Under the pieces are notes generated by a model. The model ran no database searches, was not told the DNA's origin, and saw only the letters and a program-made list of their open reading frames with translations. Source: Alteromonadaceae bacterium BrNp21-10 (GTDB taxonomy: Bacteria; Pseudomonadota; Gammaproteobacteria; Enterobacterales; Alteromonadaceae). From it: 64,000 nucleotides of DNA. The translations under genes and the position numbers were made by a program. Where the stretch lies: the NCBI GenBank assembly GCA_030418115.1, contig JAUHQD010000013.1, forward strand, positions 1 to 64,000, read 5' to 3'. The stretch's first letter is position 1. The number at the start of each line of letters is the position of its first letter. Positions 1 through 9,691 of the stretch are shown in pieces.

Positions 1-105
1 TTTACGCTTAATTTACTGGCTGGATTGGTGGCTTATTGTCTTAAAGAGAATAAGCCATCCCTTAACCTGACTGACGTAGAGCGTTATTCTATGGTAATTG
101 CTTAA
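1..105 (+). pseudogene. C-terminal end of a probable transposase (cut by window edge)
   Basis: An open frame runs from the first base to a TAA at 103-105 and gives 34 residues containing NLLAGLVAYCLKENKPSLN. This NLLAG-AYC-KPSLN ending resembles the C-terminus of IS982-type transposases as I remember the family, so the call is tentative. The 5' part lies outside the window, so I cannot tell whether the gene is intact. The AT-rich stretch 106-181 would hold the element's right end; no second copy is present in the window to define it. Confidence 0.4.
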
Positions 106-181
106 ACCGATCTCAGGTTAATTTATTTTGCGGCGAATGGGAGATTTCTGCCAAGGCGTGCCTTCTACAGGGCGTAGCATA

Positions 182-236
182 TTGTATCGCTCTTTAGTTT
201 TAACTATACTTTGTACCAAATAAAGTACAACTAAAG
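182..236 (+). promoter_or_regulatory. Promoter and nested operator of the toxin-antitoxin pair
   Basis: A -35 box TTGTAT (182-187) and a -10 box TATACT (205-210) are separated by 17 bases. Immediately downstream lies the inverted repeat TTGTAC (211-216) / GTACAA (225-230), which would cover the transcription start. A longer outer pair, CTTTAGTT (192-199) / AACTAAAG (229-236), encloses it. Antitoxins of the Phd/YefM family repress their own operons by binding such palindromes; binding here is inferred. Confidence 0.7.
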
Positions 237-244
237 GTATTTTC

Positions 245-526
245 ATGAGTAGACTTCGTTTTGATCAAGATATCCAACCACTTTCAGACTTTAGAGCCGG
301 AGCCGCATCATTTATACGTCAAGTGAATGAAACTAGAAGACCAATTGTTATTACCCAAAGGGGAAAAGGGGTGGCTGTTGTTTTAGATGTTGCTGAATAT
401 GAAGCTATGCAGGAAAAAATAGAATTACTTGAAGAAGTACAAAAAGCAGAAGCTCAACTTTCCGCAGGGTTAGGTATTTCAAGCTCAGATGCTCGAACAC
501 AAATTTTGAAGAATATTAAGCCTTGA
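245..526 (+). CDS. Type II antitoxin, Phd/YefM family
   Basis: A 93-residue protein with the Phd/YefM layout: an N-terminal DNA-binding half (residues about 8-60, with SDFRAGAASFIRQVNETRRPIVITQRGKG split over the region and the VVLDVAEYEAM strand-helix) and a charged C-terminal tail (about 60-93) that would wrap the toxin. The ATG follows an AAAGG-like ribosome site. Its stop codon overlaps the start of the toxin gene by four bases, so the two are translationally coupled. It should neutralise the downstream toxin and, with it, repress the operon through the palindrome at 192-236. Confidence 0.85.
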   Translation: MSRLRFDQDIQPLSDFRAGAASFIRQVNETRRPIVITQRGKGVAVVLDVAEYEAMQEKIELLEEVQKAEAQLSAGLGISSSDARTQILKNIKP

Positions 527-816
527 AAGTAGTTTGGTCCCCTTTAGCGATAGAAAAACTAGAGGAAGCAGCTAAGTTTATTGCTCTTGATAAACCATCA
601 GCAGCTGACAAATGGGTGAATGAGGTTTTTAACCGTACCGATATGCTTGGCGCCCAACCAGAGTTAGGCCGAGAAGTGCCTGAGTTATTAGGCTCACGTT
701 ATCGTGAAGTAATATTTGGCAACTATCGAATTATCTATAAAATTGAAAATGAAATAAAAATATTAACTTTACGCAATAGTCGTCAGTTGTTGGATCTAGA
801 AAAGATCGATTCATAA
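523..816 (+). CDS. Type II toxin, RelE/ParE superfamily
   Basis: A 97-residue protein with the RelE/ParE fold signature: an N-terminal strand and two helices (VVWSPLAIEKLEEAAKFI), the central G-RE-PEL segment, and the C-terminal YRIIYKI...ILTLRNSRQ strands. The start is a TTG at 523 inside the antitoxin's stop (TTGA overlap), typical of coupled toxin genes. The sequence alone does not separate an mRNA-cleaving RelE type from a gyrase-poisoning ParE type. The -NYRIIYKI- and final Arg/His-type pattern fits ParE slightly better. Confidence 0.85.
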   Translation: MKVVWSPLAIEKLEEAAKFIALDKPSAADKWVNEVFNRTDMLGAQPELGREVPELLGSRYREVIFGNYRIIYKIENEIKILTLRNSRQLLDLEKIDS

Positions 817-854
817 TTATCGGCTCACCAGTGTGCGTACAATAAAAAGTAGAT

Positions 855-930
855 ACCTGCCTTCGCAGGTAAGACAAACGATGTACGTCAATAAAGTTGA
901 CCATCCTTCGACAAGCTCAGGACGAACGGG
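855..930. repeat. REP-like palindromic repeat remnant
   Basis: A perfect hairpin ACCTGC-CTTC-GCAGGT (855-870) is followed at 905-930 by a degenerate palindrome whose core CTTCGACAAGCTCAGGACG carries TTCG/CGAA arms. The second motif resembles a short interspersed repeat seen between genes in many proteobacterial genomes. It lies between the toxin gene and the convergent esterase gene, where it may also end transcription. Confidence 0.45.
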
Positions 931-971
931 GATAACTCGTTGGCGTAGCCGATAAAATAACCCCACGGCCG

Positions 972-1832
972 CTATTCAATTTCACCGTAAATTTTATCCA
1001 ACGTGTCCTCCATCGAGGCCCCGGCTACGCCGTTGTGGGTGACTAAATACCACTCGTGATCAATATTGAGACCTGGGATTGCTAACTTTTCTAACTGATC
1101 AATAAAGCCCATCACAAAAAAGAAATTACCCAAGGGAAATGCGGTGGTTAAATACAGATTAGATTCAATGCTGCTGTTGATTTTCAAGCGCTGTTCAATC
1201 AGTTCATCCATGGCCAAGGGGTTATCCCAATAGGACGTGTCATAGGCGATGTAGTTTTTGAATAAGGGCTTTTCAGCGTCATCAACAAACAATAGGGCGG
1301 TTGTCACAAGGCCACCGAAGGAGGTGCCTTGAAAGCTTCGCTCATTGGCATCCACTCTATAGTTGGACTCAATCAACGGCATAAATTCTTCGCGGATAAA
1401 TTGCAAATAGGTTATGGCGCCGGGTAGACGATAATCAATGGAGCGGCGGTCACTGCCTTTAGGACCTTCTTCAACGCCGACAATAATCACATCGCGCTTG
1501 TCCTGTTCGATATAATTGGCAAAGCCCTCAAAATTCCACTGGCCATCCATAACGTACATAATGGCGTAGTGTTTATCGGGGTTCTCTGCGTAAGAGACGG
1601 GTAAATAAACATGATAGGGATAATCGACGCCAGTAATAGTGGATTGAAATTGTTGTTTGCCGCTGTATTGATCGGCTTTAAGATGATCGCCCCAGACCCA
1701 AGGCTTTTGCTCTGGTTGCTGATCTGAATTAAGTTCTGGGTTCTGCTCTGAGTTCTGTTCATCAACTTTAGGGTCATTGCACCCTGCCAACAACACACAC
1801 AGCAGCATCAATACAGAAAGCGTTTTACTCAT
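972..1832 (-). CDS. Alpha/beta-hydrolase esterase lipoprotein (esterase D type)
   Basis: 286 residues. The N-terminus is a lipoprotein signal (LCVLLAGC, lipid-modified Cys18), followed by a Glu/Gln/Asn-rich linker (about 20-43) and a putative-esterase domain of the EsteraseD/enterochelin-esterase type. The nucleophile elbow GTSFGG places the catalytic serine at about 171; MYVMDGQW and VIIVGVEEG are typical core strands, and the His in VTHNG is the likely triad histidine. I start at the ATG at 1832, which has an AAGGAT ribosome site and gives a proper lipobox, rather than the upstream in-frame ATG. The natural substrate is unknown; envelope location is inferred from the lipobox. Confidence 0.75.
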   Translation of the reverse strand: MSKTLSVLMLLCVLLAGCNDPKVDEQNSEQNPELNSDQQPEQKPWVWGDHLKADQYSGKQQFQSTITGVDYPYHVYLPVSYAENPDKHYAIMYVMDGQWNFEGFANYIEQDKRDVIIVGVEEGPKGSDRRSIDYRLPGAITYLQFIREEFMPLIESNYRVDANERSFQGTSFGGLVTTALLFVDDAEKPLFKNYIAYDTSYWDNPLAMDELIEQRLKINSSIESNLYLTTAFPLGNFFFVMGFIDQLEKLAIPGLNIDHEWYLVTHNGVAGASMEDTLDKIYGEIE

Positions 1833-2029
1833 TAGATCATCCTTGTTCAAATTTAATAAAAGCATAATACCCAACCGCCACAATAAGTCAGCCAACGAAA
1901 TGCGTTAACTTTATTGCTTATTCTATAGATTAAATAACGTGGGCTTTATATTGTGACTTTAATCGCTTGGGCTAACAGCCTTATTTACACGACCTGTTGA
2001 TTAATAACACGAAATTGCGGGGATCGGAA

Positions 2030-2320
2030 TCAAATATAGATATCGAGGTGCTTGATGGTTTTCCCATCTTCACCGACTTCGATTTTATCTTCAGGGGTGT
2101 GTTCTGCGTCTTCGCTAGTATTCTTTGCCAGCTTAGCCGCTTGCTTTTTCTTTTCTTGCCGTTCACGGGCGTCACGCTCTTTGGCGTTAAGATTTTCATC
2201 TTCATCCGTTACGGCTTTAAGTTGTGCTTCTTTACTCACTTGTTCCACGCGATATTCGTCCTGTACCGGCGAGACTTTGCCCTCTCGTGGTAACACTGAA
2301 AAAAGTAAATCGCTGGTCAT
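2030..2320 (-). CDS. Small highly charged protein of unknown function
   Basis: 96 residues, no signal peptide or membrane segment. The middle (about 40-70) is a Lys/Glu/Ala-rich stretch (NAKERDARERQEKKKQA) likely to form a helix or coiled coil, and the tail is acidic. A strong AGGAAGGA ribosome site precedes the ATG, which supports real translation. The start MTSDLLFSVLPREGKVSPV resembles small uncharacterised Alteromonadales proteins. It stands alone between two lipoprotein genes. Confidence 0.6.
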   Translation of the reverse strand: MTSDLLFSVLPREGKVSPVQDEYRVEQVSKEAQLKAVTDEDENLNAKERDARERQEKKKQAAKLAKNTSEDAEHTPEDKIEVGEDGKTIKHLDIYI

Positions 2321-2532
2321 GACACTATCCTTCCTATCTCGCTGTAGCAGCTAATTTGGTTATGGTTACTACCTATAAGACAACAAAATGGTACAAATAT
2401 TACATACCGTTATCGTCAAAGATGCCGTTCACCTTAACATTTGTGCAATTAACAAGCGATTATTATGCCATATTGGTATTTTATGCAGTATTAGTCAAAC
2501 TAGTGGATATAAGGCCCCGCGCTTATATTTAC

Positions 2533-3504
2533 CTATGGAGCGCTTAATAGGGTTTGTCCAAAACTGACATTGAAGTCAGCGCACCACACGCTTAGCGAAT
2601 TAAAATCATCCAGTGTTTTACCTGCCGGTAAGTTAATCATTAAGGTTTCCTGTTGATAAACCCTGCCGTTAAGTAAATTGCCCATGGCAAACGCTGCGTC
2701 GCTATTGTAACCGTGATCTGTGCTCCCATAGAAATACACCAAAGGTCCGCCGCCATCATAGTTAAACATGCTCACCTCTAATGTGCAGTTATTCACAACC
2801 GTCACAGTACCGGCCACATTATGAGCTAACGTGGCAAGCTCACCGCTATACCCCACCTTTGCATGATCAGTACCGCAACCTGTTGTCGGTGGCATACCAT
2901 TTTCTAAGGTGATCATAAGGTGATTCACTGCCGATTCGGCACTGATCAGCATAGTATTGGTATTGCTGCCGTTGGCGACTAGGGTATCTACCTGCACAGC
3001 AAAATCGACGGCGGTAAAATCAACATTCAACCCCGCAGCTAATGTATGCACATTCTCGTTTAACCTAATACCATTACCCGGTATGCCATCATCATCTAAG
3101 GTTTGCAGTAAGCGTGATAAGTTGACCACGCCAATATCGTAGAAATCCTCAGTGGCAAAGATGTCTAAGGGGCTTAACATAGCTTTGGCTAATACCGACG
3201 GCAGATCAATAGCGCCAATAGAGAAAATTACCTCTTCGTTTTCCTGATAACTAAACTCGCCATTTTCGTTAGTGATGCCCGTTTGGGTGGCAGTGCGAAA
3301 GTTAAGCCCTGCCACAGCGGCGTCCACAAATACACCGGTATAAACCGTCGCGGCGGGCGGTGTTGTGGTAGGCGGAGTGGTGGTTGGTGGCGTAGTTAAC
3401 GAATTCGAACCTCCACCTCCGCAGGCCACGGCGCCCATGCTCAGGCCGACAACAATCAGCCATTGACGACGTAATGGGGAAATGGAACTAGAAGTAAAAG
3501 TCAT
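2533..3504 (-). CDS. Secreted lipoprotein with a carboxypeptidase-regulatory-like repeat domain
   Basis: 323 residues from the ATG at 3504, preceded by AGGGAA. The signal segment WLIVVGLSMGAVAC ends in a lipobox, followed by GGGG and a Thr/Pro linker (TTPPTTTPP). The first domain has the pattern GVFVDAAVAGLNF...TGITNENGEFSY...VIFSIGAIDLP, a beta-sandwich module seen in many proteobacterial surface lipoproteins. It continues with VNLSRLLQTLDDDGIPGNGI, a conserved companion motif. The C-terminal third has two Cys pairs (TTGCGTDHAK, VNNCTLEV) and no recognised motif. An in-frame upstream TTG/ATG start exists but has no ribosome site. Confidence 0.65.
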   Translation of the reverse strand: MTFTSSSISPLRRQWLIVVGLSMGAVACGGGGSNSLTTPPTTTPPTTTPPAATVYTGVFVDAAVAGLNFRTATQTGITNENGEFSYQENEEVIFSIGAIDLPSVLAKAMLSPLDIFATEDFYDIGVVNLSRLLQTLDDDGIPGNGIRLNENVHTLAAGLNVDFTAVDFAVQVDTLVANGSNTNTMLISAESAVNHLMITLENGMPPTTGCGTDHAKVGYSGELATLAHNVAGTVTVVNNCTLEVSMFNYDGGGPLVYFYGSTDHGYNSDAAFAMGNLLNGRVYQQETLMINLPAGKTLDDFNSLSVWCADFNVSFGQTLLSAP

Positions 3505-3737
3505 CGGGTGTTCCCTATTATTATTCATTAACAATTTGCTATTGGAATAGACCTCAGCAATATCAAAGATATTTCGTGTTTAGCCTAAAGACTCATTTAC
3601 ATACCACATTAAAATATAAGTAATACCATAAAAATTCTGCATTAATGAATACTTAATCATTGCAATACACAGCATCTTTAGTTAATTTAGGCGCCATTGA
3701 TTTGAGAGCATATTCTCTAGCGAAAAAGAACTTACTT

Positions 3738-3779
3738 ATGAACAACCTGAAAGCACTACATCACCATCATATAGCATAA
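3738..3779 (+). CDS. hisL: his operon leader peptide
   Basis: A 13-codon open frame encoding MNNLKALHHHHIA, with four consecutive His codons just before its end. It lies directly upstream of a rho-independent attenuator and hisG. Ribosome stalling at the His codons when charged His-tRNA is scarce would favour the antiterminator, as in enteric hisL. It is shorter than the E. coli leader and has fewer His codons. The upstream promoter is less certain: TTGCAA (3660-3665) and TAATTT (3683-3688), 17 bases apart, are the best candidate pair. Confidence 0.9.
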   Translation: MNNLKALHHHHIA

Positions 3780-3871
3780 CCTTTCAGGTTCGTGCTGGAA
3801 GGTCTGTAGTTACCTTCCAGTGGAACAGTTTTATACGCTAAACCCTCGGAAGGAAACTTTCGGGGGTTTTT
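3744..3871 (+). promoter_or_regulatory. Histidine operon attenuator (pause hairpin, antiterminator, terminator)
   Basis: Three perfect stems are readable. A:B pairs AACCTGAAAG (3744-3753) with CTTTCAGGTT (3781-3790), spanning the His codons. C:D pairs CTGGAAGGT (3795-3803) with ACCTTCCAG (3812-3820). E:F is the terminator: AACCCTCGGAAG (3841-3852), GAAA loop, CTTTCGGGGGTT (3857-3868), then a T run. Alternative pairings are also present: B:C (3780-3787 with 3795-3802, one G-U) and D:E (CCTTCC 3813-3818 with GGAAGG 3848-3853). This is the complete classical his attenuation logic. Confidence 0.9.
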
Positions 3872-3930
3872 AGTTTTAGGCGTTTACGCGTTGGCGTTTT
3901 GAATTCACAAAATATAGGCAGATAAAGTCC

Positions 3931-4830
3931 ATGATAGACAGTAATAGATTAAGAATTGCAGTACAGAAATCCGGTCGTTTATGCGATGGCAGTATGGAAT
4001 TACTCAAGGCCATTGGTGTTAAGCTTTCCATTCGTGACCGATTACTGATTGCCCATTCCACTAACTTGCCTATCGATTTACTACGGGTACGTGATGATGA
4101 CATTCCCGGTCTTGTAATGGATGGCGTAGTAGATTTAGGCTTTATTGGCGAAAACGAGCTAGAAGAAAAAATGCTTGAGCGCCAAGCCACCGGCCGCAAT
4201 GCTAATTATAAAGAATTAACCAAGTTAGATTTTGGCGGTTGCCGTTTATCTATCGCTGCGCCTACCGAATTCCCTTACAAAGGTGTTACGGATTTTGAAG
4301 GCAAAAAAATCGCTACCACTTACCCATACTTATTAGAGCGTTACTTTAAGCAAGAAGGCGTTAACGCCAGTGCGGTAATGCTTAACGGTTCGGTAGAAGT
4401 TGCACCTCGTGCCGGTTTAGCCGATGCCATTTGTGATTTAGTCTCTACCGGTGCCACCTTAGAAGCCAATGGCTTGGTAGAAGTACAAGAAATTTTCCGC
4501 TCTACTGCGGTATTAATTCAACGCGATGGTGAGTTACCCGAAGCCAAACAAGCGCTGATGGATAAACTTATGCCGCGTATTAGCGGTGTGATGCAAGCTA
4601 AAGAAAGCAAATACATCATGTTACACGCGCCTAAAGACAAGCTTGAGCAAGTTAAAGCCTTGTTGCCGGGTGCTGAAAACCCTACTCAGTTACCTTTAGC
4701 TGATAATGACAAAAGCGTGGCTATTCACGTGGTTTGCACCGAGACCTTGTTTTGGGAAACCATGGAAAAACTCAAAGCCTTGGGTTGTAGCTCCATACTT
4801 GTTATGCCAATTGAAAAAATGATGGGCTAA
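3931..4830 (+). CDS. hisG: ATP phosphoribosyltransferase (long form)
   Basis: First enzyme of histidine synthesis, joining PRPP to ATP. 299 residues, equal to the E. coli long form that carries its own C-terminal regulatory (ACT-like) domain and is feedback-inhibited by histidine. Diagnostic stretches include [30 protein letters not shown], the PRPP-loop region [15 protein letters not shown], and [13 protein letters not shown] at the end. It is the first structural gene after the attenuator; the ribosome site is weak (ATAAAG), which is common for this gene. Confidence 0.97.
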   Translation: MIDSNRLRIAVQKSGRLCDGSMELLKAIGVKLSIRDRLLIAHSTNLPIDLLRVRDDDIPGLVMDGVVDLGFIGENELEEKMLERQATGRNANYKELTKLDFGGCRLSIAAPTEFPYKGVTDFEGKKIATTYPYLLERYFKQEGVNASAVMLNGSVEVAPRAGLADAICDLVSTGATLEANGLVEVQEIFRSTAVLIQRDGELPEAKQALMDKLMPRISGVMQAKESKYIMLHAPKDKLEQVKALLPGAENPTQLPLADNDKSVAIHVVCTETLFWETMEKLKALGCSSILVMPIEKMMG

Positions 4831-4834
4831 CACT

Positions 4835-6163
4835 GTGAGTGATAACAACACCTTGGGCGCAAATAAAACAACACAACGCTGGTCAGCGCTTGATGCTGAC
4901 GCACAACAGCAACTGCTGAGTCGTCCTGCGCTGGATGACAATGCGGCACTGACGCAAACGGTAAAAGACATCATTGCCAATGTACGTGCCAATAAAGATC
5001 AGGCGTTGTTTGAGTACAATCAAAAATTTGATGGCGCTGCCATTGATGGTTTGCGTTTAGCGCAAGCCAAGCTCGATAGCGCTAAAAGCGAACTCAGCAA
5101 TGAAGTGATTGCCGCTATTGATTTAGCCTATAGCAATATACGCCAGTTTCATCAGGCACAAGTGCCCAGTGATACACGCATTGAAACCCAGCCAGGTGTG
5201 GTCTGTGAGTTAAAACATGCACCCATTGCCGCAGTAGGTTTATACATTCCCGGAGGTACTGCGCCCTTACCTTCAACGGTTTTAATGCTAGGTGCCACAG
5301 CACAAGTGGCCGGTTGCCCGCGCAAAATATTATGTACGCCACCGGCAAAAGACGGCTCTATTGCCGCTGAAATCCGCTACGCTGCCACTATTTGTGGGGT
5401 TGATGAAGTGTATTTAGTCGGCGGCGCCCAAGCTATTGCCGCTATGGCATTTGGTACCGAATCTATTGTTAAGGTCGATAAAATTTTCGGCCCCGGTAAC
5501 AGTTATGTCACCGAAGCCAAACAGCAGGTCAGCCAGGACGCACAAGGCGCTGCTATCGATATGCCAGCAGGCCCATCGGAAGTGTTAGTCATAGCCGATG
5601 GCAATGCTAATCCGGAGTTTGTGGCAGCGGATTTATTATCCCAAGCCGAACACGGTACCGATTCTCAAGCGATATTGGTTAGCGACAGCGCAGAGCTGAT
5701 TGAGCAAACTCAAGCAGCGGTAACTCGCCAGTTACAAACTCTAAGCCGCCAAGCCATTGCCGAACAAGCCATGGCCAACAGCCGTTATATTTTGACTGAC
5801 GATGTAGCGCAATCTGTTGCGGTATCTAATCAATACGCGCCAGAGCATTTGATCCTACAACTGGATAACGCTCGTGAGTTGTTAGCATCGCTTACCAACG
5901 CCGGTTCTATTTTTGTTGGTGAGTGGTCACCGGAATCTGCCGGAGATTATGCCAGTGGTACTAACCACGTTTTGCCAACTTACGGTTATGCACGAAATTA
6001 TTCTAGCCTTGGACTAATGGATTTTATCCGCCGTTATACGGTGCAGGAATTGTCTTACCAAGGTTTACAAAATATTGGCCCTGCCATTATGACATTGGCC
6101 AATGCCGAAGGTTTAGATGCGCACCGCCAAGCGGTAGCCATTCGTTTGGAGCAAGCAAAATGA
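4835..6163 (+). CDS. hisD: Histidinol dehydrogenase
   Basis: Catalyses the last two NAD-dependent steps, histidinol to histidine. 442 residues, slightly longer than E. coli HisD. Recognisable parts are VGLYIPGGTAPLPSTVLM, KIFGPGNSYVTEAK, MPAGPSEVLV, the zinc/catalytic region LSQAEHGTDSQA, the conserved QYAPEHL with its general-base Glu-His pair, and YASGTNHVLPT. The start is a GTG four bases after the hisG stop. The last four bases overlap hisC (ATGA). Confidence 0.97.
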   Translation: MSDNNTLGANKTTQRWSALDADAQQQLLSRPALDDNAALTQTVKDIIANVRANKDQALFEYNQKFDGAAIDGLRLAQAKLDSAKSELSNEVIAAIDLAYSNIRQFHQAQVPSDTRIETQPGVVCELKHAPIAAVGLYIPGGTAPLPSTVLMLGATAQVAGCPRKILCTPPAKDGSIAAEIRYAATICGVDEVYLVGGAQAIAAMAFGTESIVKVDKIFGPGNSYVTEAKQQVSQDAQGAAIDMPAGPSEVLVIADGNANPEFVAADLLSQAEHGTDSQAILVSDSAELIEQTQAAVTRQLQTLSRQAIAEQAMANSRYILTDDVAQSVAVSNQYAPEHLILQLDNARELLASLTNAGSIFVGEWSPESAGDYASGTNHVLPTYGYARNYSSLGLMDFIRRYTVQELSYQGLQNIGPAIMTLANAEGLDAHRQAVAIRLEQAK

Positions 6164-7251
6164 GTGCTGATTTAATTGCCAAGTTATTATCGCCACACTT
6201 AAAAAGCTTGCAGCCTTACGAGTCGGCACGGCGTTTATTTAAAGGTGGCAAGGCCAGCGAACAGGCATGGATGAATGCCAATGAATCGCCCTTTACTAAT
6301 GATTACAGCTTAGATTGCGACACCTTAAATCGCTATCCAGATTGTCAGCCCCCTGCGGTTATTAGTGCCTACGCCGCTTATTCTGGGGTAACGCCTGAAC
6401 AAACTCTAGTCAGCCGAGGTGCCGATGAAGGGATTGAACTGCTGATCCGTGCCTTTTGTGAAGCCGGTCAAGACAGCGTACTGATTTGCCCGCCAACTTA
6501 CGGCATGTATGCCATCAGTGCTAAAACCTTTAACGTGGGTGTTGAACAAGCGCCACTTAAAGCGGACTTCAGTTTAGATATTGATGCTATCAGCCAATAT
6601 GTCGGTAAAGTGAATGTGGTGTTTATATGCTCGCCGAATAACCCTACCGGTACCGATGTTGGCAAAGCGCAATTACAACAGGTGTTGGAATTGTTCGCCG
6701 ATAGCGCATTGGTAGTGGTTGATGAAGCCTATATTGAGTTTACTCAGCAGCAAAGCTGGGCAGCAGAACTAGCCAGTTATCCGAATTTGGTAATTTTACG
6801 TACGCTATCCAAAGCCTTTGCCTTAGCCGGTATTCGTTGTGGATTTACCTTAGCCGCACCCGAGATAATTCAAGAACTGCTAAAAGTAATTGCCCCTTAT
6901 CCGCTTGCTGAGCCGGTGATCCAAATTGCCGTGCAGGCATTAAGTGACGAAGGTGTAAAACGCACGCAATCCCAAGTGACGTTGCTCAACCAGCAAAAGC
7001 ACTGGTTACAGCAGCAGCTTGGGGAAATGCCAGCCATTACTTTAGTCGGCGATACCGCGGCCAACTTTGTTTTGATGCGCCTAGACGATAAACAAGCCTT
7101 GATGGATTACTTAGTGGCTAACGGCATTCTCATTCGCGATCAGTCCAAACAACTTAATCTTGCCAACTGCCTGCGCATTAGCATTGGCAGTGAACAACAA
7201 AATTTACGCTTGCTGAACGCCATTCAGCAGTTTTACGCACAAAAGGGTTAA
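6160..7251 (+). CDS. hisC: Histidinol-phosphate aminotransferase
   Basis: PLP-dependent transaminase converting imidazole-acetol phosphate to histidinol phosphate. 363 residues with the fold-type I signatures: NANESPF near the N-terminus, [11 protein letters not shown] (about 158-168), the Asp-Ala-Tyr that contacts the cofactor (VVDEAYIEF), and the Schiff-base lysine in [15 protein letters not shown] (Lys218). It overlaps hisD by ATGA, and hisB begins one base after its stop, so expression is coupled. Confidence 0.96.
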   Translation: MSADLIAKLLSPHLKSLQPYESARRLFKGGKASEQAWMNANESPFTNDYSLDCDTLNRYPDCQPPAVISAYAAYSGVTPEQTLVSRGADEGIELLIRAFCEAGQDSVLICPPTYGMYAISAKTFNVGVEQAPLKADFSLDIDAISQYVGKVNVVFICSPNNPTGTDVGKAQLQQVLELFADSALVVVDEAYIEFTQQQSWAAELASYPNLVILRTLSKAFALAGIRCGFTLAAPEIIQELLKVIAPYPLAEPVIQIAVQALSDEGVKRTQSQVTLLNQQKHWLQQQLGEMPAITLVGDTAANFVLMRLDDKQALMDYLVANGILIRDQSKQLNLANCLRISIGSEQQNLRLLNAIQQFYAQKG

Positions 7252-7252
7252 C

Positions 7253-8323
7253 ATGAGCCAACAAGCCATATTATTTATAGACAGAGACGGCACACTAGTT
7301 GAAGAGCCACCTGTCGACAAGCAACTCGACACCTTAGAAAAACTGGTATTTGAGCCGCAAGTGTTACCGGTATTGTTGCGTTTGCAGCAAGCTGGATTCC
7401 GTTTGGTAATGGTCTCAAATCAAGACGGTTTAGGTACCGACAGTTTCCCCAAAGCAGATTTTGATGCGCCTCATAATAAGATGATGGAGTTCTTTAGCAG
7501 CCAAGGCGTGCAATTTGACGACGTACTAATTTGCCCGCACTTTGATGCCGACAACTGTAGTTGCCGTAAGCCTAAGTTAGGTTTGGTTAAAGACTACTTA
7601 CAACAAGGTAAAGTGGATTTCAGTCGCTCATTTGTAATTGGCGATCGTATTACCGATATTCAGCTTGCAGAAAATATGGGCATTGTGGGTATTCAATATC
7701 ATCCAGGCACCAATAACTGGTTAGATATTGAAAAACAACTTACCAGTAATAGCCGTATAGCCGAAGTACAGCGCGATACCTTAGAAACACAGATTTATGT
7801 GAAGGTTGATCTTGATTCCACTAAGAAATCCGACATTCACACAGGCATGGGCTTTTTCGACCATATGCTTGATCAAATCGCCACCCACGGCGGTTTTTAT
7901 ATGAATGTGCAAGTAAATGGCGATTTGCATATAGACGATCACCACAGTGTTGAAGATACCGCATTGGCCTTAGGTGACGCGCTACGTAAAGCCCTCGGTA
8001 ACAAACGCGGTATTGGCCGCTTTGGTTTTGCCCTGCCCATGGATGAATGCCGCGCCGAATGTGTGCTGGATATTTCTGCTCGTCCGTGGATGAAGTTTGA
8101 TGCCAAATTTACCCAAGAACGTGTAGGTGAAATGGGTACGCAAATGGTGCCGCATTTCTTCCGTTCGCTATCAGACAGCATGGGGATCTCCGTGCACTTA
8201 TCCACTACCGAGGGCAATGCCCATCATCAGGTGGAAAGTTTGTTTAAAGTATTTGGCCGCGCGCTGCGCCAAGCCATCAGCAAGCAAGGTAATGAGTTAC
8301 CCTCGTCTAAAGGAGCATTGTGA
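7253..8323 (+). CDS. hisB: Bifunctional histidinol phosphatase / imidazoleglycerol-phosphate dehydratase
   Basis: 356 residues combining two enzymes, as in enterobacteria. The N-terminal HAD-type phosphatase has [12 protein letters not shown] (nucleophile Asp10, Asp12), [10 protein letters not shown], and a Cys-rich zinc site [14 protein letters not shown]. The C-terminal dehydratase (from about residue 167) carries the metal-binding motifs [27 protein letters not shown] and [13 protein letters not shown]. The fused arrangement is characteristic of gammaproteobacteria and relatives. Its stop overlaps the hisH ATG by one base. Confidence 0.97.
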   Translation: MSQQAILFIDRDGTLVEEPPVDKQLDTLEKLVFEPQVLPVLLRLQQAGFRLVMVSNQDGLGTDSFPKADFDAPHNKMMEFFSSQGVQFDDVLICPHFDADNCSCRKPKLGLVKDYLQQGKVDFSRSFVIGDRITDIQLAENMGIVGIQYHPGTNNWLDIEKQLTSNSRIAEVQRDTLETQIYVKVDLDSTKKSDIHTGMGFFDHMLDQIATHGGFYMNVQVNGDLHIDDHHSVEDTALALGDALRKALGNKRGIGRFGFALPMDECRAECVLDISARPWMKFDAKFTQERVGEMGTQMVPHFFRSLSDSMGISVHLSTTEGNAHHQVESLFKVFGRALRQAISKQGNELPSSKGAL

Positions 8324-8928
8324 TGCAATTGGTGATCGTCAATACCGGTTGCGCCAATATATCCTCGGTGCGCTTCGCCATTGAACGTTTGGGCTATCAA
8401 CCGGTGGTGAGTGATGATGCTGCTGTGATCCAAGCTGCTGATAAAGTCTTTTTACCCGGTGTGGGTTCTGCCCCTGCGGCCATGGCACAAATTAATGCCA
8501 AAGGGCTAGCGCCGGTTATTCAAAGCTTAACGCAGCCGACCTTAGGCATTTGCCTTGGCATGCAGTTAATGACGCAAAGTTCCGAAGAAAGCGCAGTAGC
8601 GGGTAGTAACACCCCTTGTCTTGGCTTAATCGATACTCAAGTAAAGAAAATGCAGGTCGGTGAATTACGTCTTCCGCATATGGGCTGGAATCAAATCAAG
8701 GTGGCTAAAGATAATCCGTTATTCGCAGGCATTAGCGATGGCAGTTATTTCTACTTCGTGCACGGTTATGCAGTAGAAGTGGGCAGCCATACCTTAGCCG
8801 CTTGCCAGTACGGCGTGGATTTTTCTGCCAGTATCGGTCAAAACAATTTTTATGGCGTGCAGTTCCACCCGGAACGTTCCGCCGATGCAGGCGCAGCATT
8901 ACTGCAAAACTTTATTAAAAATACGTGA
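8323..8928 (+). CDS. hisH: Imidazole glycerol phosphate synthase, glutamine amidotransferase subunit
   Basis: Supplies ammonia from glutamine to HisF. 201 residues, class I amidotransferase: nucleophile in LGICLGMQ (about Cys77) and the His-Glu pair in QFHPERSADAG. I choose the ATG at 8323 (TGATG overlap with hisB); it has AAAGGAG seven bases upstream. A GTG directly before it is in frame but less likely. N-terminal VIVNTGCANISSV is typical of the family. Confidence 0.96.
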   Translation: MQLVIVNTGCANISSVRFAIERLGYQPVVSDDAAVIQAADKVFLPGVGSAPAAMAQINAKGLAPVIQSLTQPTLGICLGMQLMTQSSEESAVAGSNTPCLGLIDTQVKKMQVGELRLPHMGWNQIKVAKDNPLFAGISDGSYFYFVHGYAVEVGSHTLAACQYGVDFSASIGQNNFYGVQFHPERSADAGAALLQNFIKNT

Positions 8929-8935
8929 GCTTTAA

Positions 8936-9690
<755 letters not shown>

Positions 9691-9691
<1 letters not shown>

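Noticed and set aside
2356-2547. 63-residue plus-strand frame rich in Tyr and Lys
   Set aside because: No ribosome site, no family similarity, and AT-rich intergenic composition; it ends inside the adjacent lipoprotein gene.
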